Shown here piece by piece: positions 62,166 through 64,000 of a stretch of 64,000 nucleotides of DNA. The position numbers and the translations under genes are program-made. The stretch spans positions 1-64,000 of the forward strand of contig NZ_WKJL01000023.1 in the NCBI RefSeq assembly GCF_009674565.1, read 5' to 3'. Source of the DNA: Duganella aquatilis (lineage in GTDB: Bacteria > Pseudomonadota > Gammaproteobacteria > Burkholderiales > Burkholderiaceae_D). Position 1 is the first letter of the stretch. Each line of letters begins with the position of its first letter. The notes beneath the pieces were generated by a model. It searched no databases and had not been told where the DNA came from. It worked only from the letters and a program-made list of their open reading frames with translations.

Positions 62166-63611
62166 ATGAAACCACTCCGTCTTGCGGCCGGCGCCGCGCT
62201 GTCCCTGCTGTTGTCGCATGCTTACGGCGAGCAGTTTTATTCGACCAAAACGCCGTATGCGCCGCAGCAGTCCAGCGCCAGCTACGAGGCGGCGCCCGCC
62301 GGCTTCAAGGCGGTCTACACGCAGATGCTGGCCCGCCATGGCTCGCGTGGACTGAGCAGCTTCAAGACGGATCTGGCGCTGTACAAGCTGTGGCAGCTGG
62401 CCGCCAAAGAGGATGCCCTGACGCCGCTCGGCCGCGCGCTGGGCCCGGACATCGAACAGATGATGCAGGCGAACGCGCTGCTCGGCTACGGCGTCGACGG
62501 CATCAGCAAGGCCGGCTACGGCAACGAGACCATGCAGGGCATCACGGAACACACCGAACTGGCGCAGCGCCTGCGCGCGCGCCTGCCGGAGCTGTTCCGC
62601 ACGGCGGCGGCGCGGCGCATCGTCGTCGTCACTTCGGGCAAGGACCGCGCCGTCGACAGTGGCTACTTCTTTGCGCGCGCGCTGGTGCAGCAGCAGCCGG
62701 ACCTGAAGCCGCTGATCGACGCCGGCATCGACCGTTCAACGCTCTACTTCCACAAGCTGAGCGCCAGGCAGGACACGCTGGTCACCGAGTCCAGCCTGGC
62801 CTACCAGCGCTGGGTGAAAAGCGACGAGCTGAAAGCGCGCGCAGCGGCCATCCACGCGCAGCCACAGCTCAAGGCCGCCGCCCAGGCCACGCTGGCGCGC
62901 CTGTTCGCGCCGGCGTTCATCGCCGCGCTGGATGCAGGCCAGCGCAGCGCCAGCAACGCCGGTGAGCGCAGCTACACCAGCGCCGACGGCAAATTCACCA
63001 ACACGCTGACCGGCGACGGCGACACCAGCATCGCCAGCGTCACCGACGCCGCGCTCGCGCTGTACGACCTGTACTCCGCCGCCGCCGACATGCAGACCGA
63101 ACTCAAGGCCGACTTCACGCAGTACATCCTGCCCGAGCAGGCGCACGTCTACGCCGAGGCGGAAGACGCTGTCGCCTTCTACGAAAAAGGCCCCGGCATC
63201 GCCGACAACGGCGACGTCACCTGGCGCATGGCCGCCGCGCTGGTCGACGACTTCTTCGCCGAAGCCGACGCCATCGCGGCCGGCAACCGCGCCCATGCAG
63301 CCAAGCTGCGCTTCAGCCACGCCGAAATCGTGATCCCGTTCGCCAGCGCCCTGGCCTTGCCCGGCATGTCCGAACAGCTGCCGCGCGCAGCGACCTACAG
63401 TTACCAGAACAGCCCCTGGCGCGGCGCCCAGGTGGCGCCGATGGCGGCCAATATTCAGTGGGATATGTACCAGAACGCCGCCGGCCGCACGCTGGTGCGC
63501 ATGCTCTACAACGAGCGCGAAGCCGACTTCAAGCCGGCCTGCAACGCCGCCCGCATCGCGCCCGACAGCCATTTCTACGACTACAAACAGCTTAAACGTT
63601 GTTATAAATAG
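62166..63611 (+). CDS. Exported MINPP-like histidine phosphatase (phytase-like)
   Basis: 481 aa. Signal peptide about 1-21. Catalytic RHGSRG at 57-62 makes the phosphohistidine; the proton-donor motif is His385-Ala-Glu387 (SHAEIV), the HAE form of multiple inositol polyphosphate phosphatases rather than the HD of AppA-type phytases. It likely releases phosphate from phytate or inositol phosphates in the periplasm. It starts 3 nt after the TonB receptor gene, so the two are co-transcribed. Other phosphomonoesters are possible. Confidence 0.85.
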   Translation: MKPLRLAAGAALSLLLSHAYGEQFYSTKTPYAPQQSSASYEAAPAGFKAVYTQMLARHGSRGLSSFKTDLALYKLWQLAAKEDALTPLGRALGPDIEQMMQANALLGYGVDGISKAGYGNETMQGITEHTELAQRLRARLPELFRTAAARRIVVVTSGKDRAVDSGYFFARALVQQQPDLKPLIDAGIDRSTLYFHKLSARQDTLVTESSLAYQRWVKSDELKARAAAIHAQPQLKAAAQATLARLFAPAFIAALDAGQRSASNAGERSYTSADGKFTNTLTGDGDTSIASVTDAALALYDLYSAAADMQTELKADFTQYILPEQAHVYAEAEDAVAFYEKGPGIADNGDVTWRMAAALVDDFFAEADAIAAGNRAHAAKLRFSHAEIVIPFASALALPGMSEQLPRAATYSYQNSPWRGAQVAPMAANIQWDMYQNAAGRTLVRMLYNEREADFKPACNAARIAPDSHFYDYKQLKRCYK

Positions 63612-63748
63612 CACCAAAGTTATAAAGCAGTCCATACCAAAAGGCGATTCTGGTCACAAAGCAACAATTAATACAAAACAGCACTCGCGGTCATCTTGGC
63701 GGAGATGGTAAACTGGAAAGGTCATCAGACAATTAGAGAGGTATTTCC

Positions 63749-64000
63749 ATGAACCAGATGTCGAGACGCCAGTTCCTTCGGGTAACTGGTGCGACCATCG
63801 CGGGTTCGAGCATTGCGCTACTCGGCTTTGCGCCGGCAACGGCCTTGGCCGAAGTCCGGCAGTACAAGCTGGCGCGCAGTACCGAAACCCGCAACACTTG
63901 CCCGTACTGCTCCGTCGGTTGCGGCATTTTGATGTACGGCCTGGGCGATGGCGCCAAAAACGCCGCGGCCAGCATCATCCACATTGAAGGCGACGCCGAC
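63749..64000 (+). CDS. Formate dehydrogenase alpha subunit, 3' part outside window
   Basis: 84 codons visible. The Tat signal SRRQFLRVTG (about residues 5-14) is followed by a hydrophobic stretch and the [4Fe-4S] motif CPYCSVGCG. This start is characteristic of FdnG/FdoG-type formate dehydrogenases, in which a selenocysteine or cysteine comes later. AGAGAGG stands upstream. The N-terminal motif could also belong to a related molybdopterin oxidoreductase. No gene lies in the 137-nt gap after the phosphatase. Confidence 0.8.
   Translation, partial: MNQMSRRQFLRVTGATIAGSSIALLGFAPATALAEVRQYKLARSTETRNTCPYCSVGCGILMYGLGDGAKNAAASIIHIEGDAD

Noticed and set aside
60033..62552. 839-codon minus-strand ORF opposite the siderophore receptor
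   Set aside because: Antisense shadow; the plus strand carries the complete receptor with plug motifs.
1..64000. CRISPR arrays, IS elements, prophage or integrase genes
   Set aside because: None seen: no regular spaced repeats, no transposase or integrase motifs; repeats found are short palindromes and dyads.

Overview
The window looks like a chromosomal segment from a high-GC betaproteobacterium, most likely Burkholderiales, family Oxalobacteraceae (Massilia/Duganella-like). This rests on the gene order quinone oxidoreductase - tpiA - secG - tRNA-Leu(GAG) - nuoA to nuoN - DUF2818 - NUDIX hydrolase, on protein similarity as recognised by eye, and on glycan-uptake loci typical of these soil and rhizosphere bacteria. 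The genus assignment is inference. No search could be run, so family names come from motif recognition.

Region 1 (1-14 kb) is a mixed accessory region. It holds a trypsin-like protease cut by the window edge with an FHA-domain membrane protein, and a TetR/MFS efflux pair around a good sigma70 promoter. Two LysR regulators face a metallo-beta-lactamase-fold lactonase-like gene and an NmrA/SDR pair. An M61 peptidase follows with a small companion, then a second MBL-fold protein. A BrnT-type toxin gene overlaps a DUF433 gene by 74 nt, and a DUF2236 haem-oxygenase-like gene converges on the pair.

Region 2 (14-34.2 kb) is conserved core. Read on the minus strand it runs: PIG3-type quinone oxidoreductase, tpiA, secG, tRNA-Leu(GAG), a rho-independent terminator, nuoABCDEFGHIJKLMN (respiratory complex I), DUF2818, NUDIX, a secreted HExxH-like protein, ispD, ispF. 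Many junctions are 1-4 nt overlaps, so nuo to ispF is probably one long transcription unit.

Region 3 (34.3-51.6 kb) holds a Sel1-repeat protein, a GIN-domain adhesin-like protein, and an amino-sugar uptake locus. In the minus-strand direction the locus reads: NagP/FucP-type permease, TonB-dependent receptor, lipoprotein with a toroid-like domain, sugar-binding protein, GH20 hexosaminidase, a second sugar-binding protein overlapping a response regulator and histidine kinase, and a NagX/HGSNAT-like acetyltransferase. No ABC permease or ATPase accompanies either binding protein. Strong hairpin terminators split this array.

Region 4 (50.7-59.9 kb) starts with a LysR-lrgA-lrgB (CidA/CidB-like) module. 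A mannan/mannose locus follows: FucP-type symporter, secreted GH5 mannanase-like enzyme, CE2-like SGNH esterase, then divergently a LacI regulator, an AGE-family sugar isomerase and a PfkB sugar kinase. The divergent promoter region carries two 21-bp inverted repeats of form GTTTAG-N9-CTAAAC, likely operators of the LacI protein. The predicted route is mannan to mannose to fructose to fructose 6-phosphate.

Region 5 (59.9-64 kb) has a TonB-dependent siderophore-type receptor followed by a MINPP-like histidine phosphatase (RHGxRG and HAE motifs), then the start of a Tat-exported formate dehydrogenase alpha subunit cut by the window end. Related GGGTCnGACCCC palindromes recur in three places. 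There is no phage, IS element, rRNA or CRISPR array, and no stretch over 300 bases lacks a gene.
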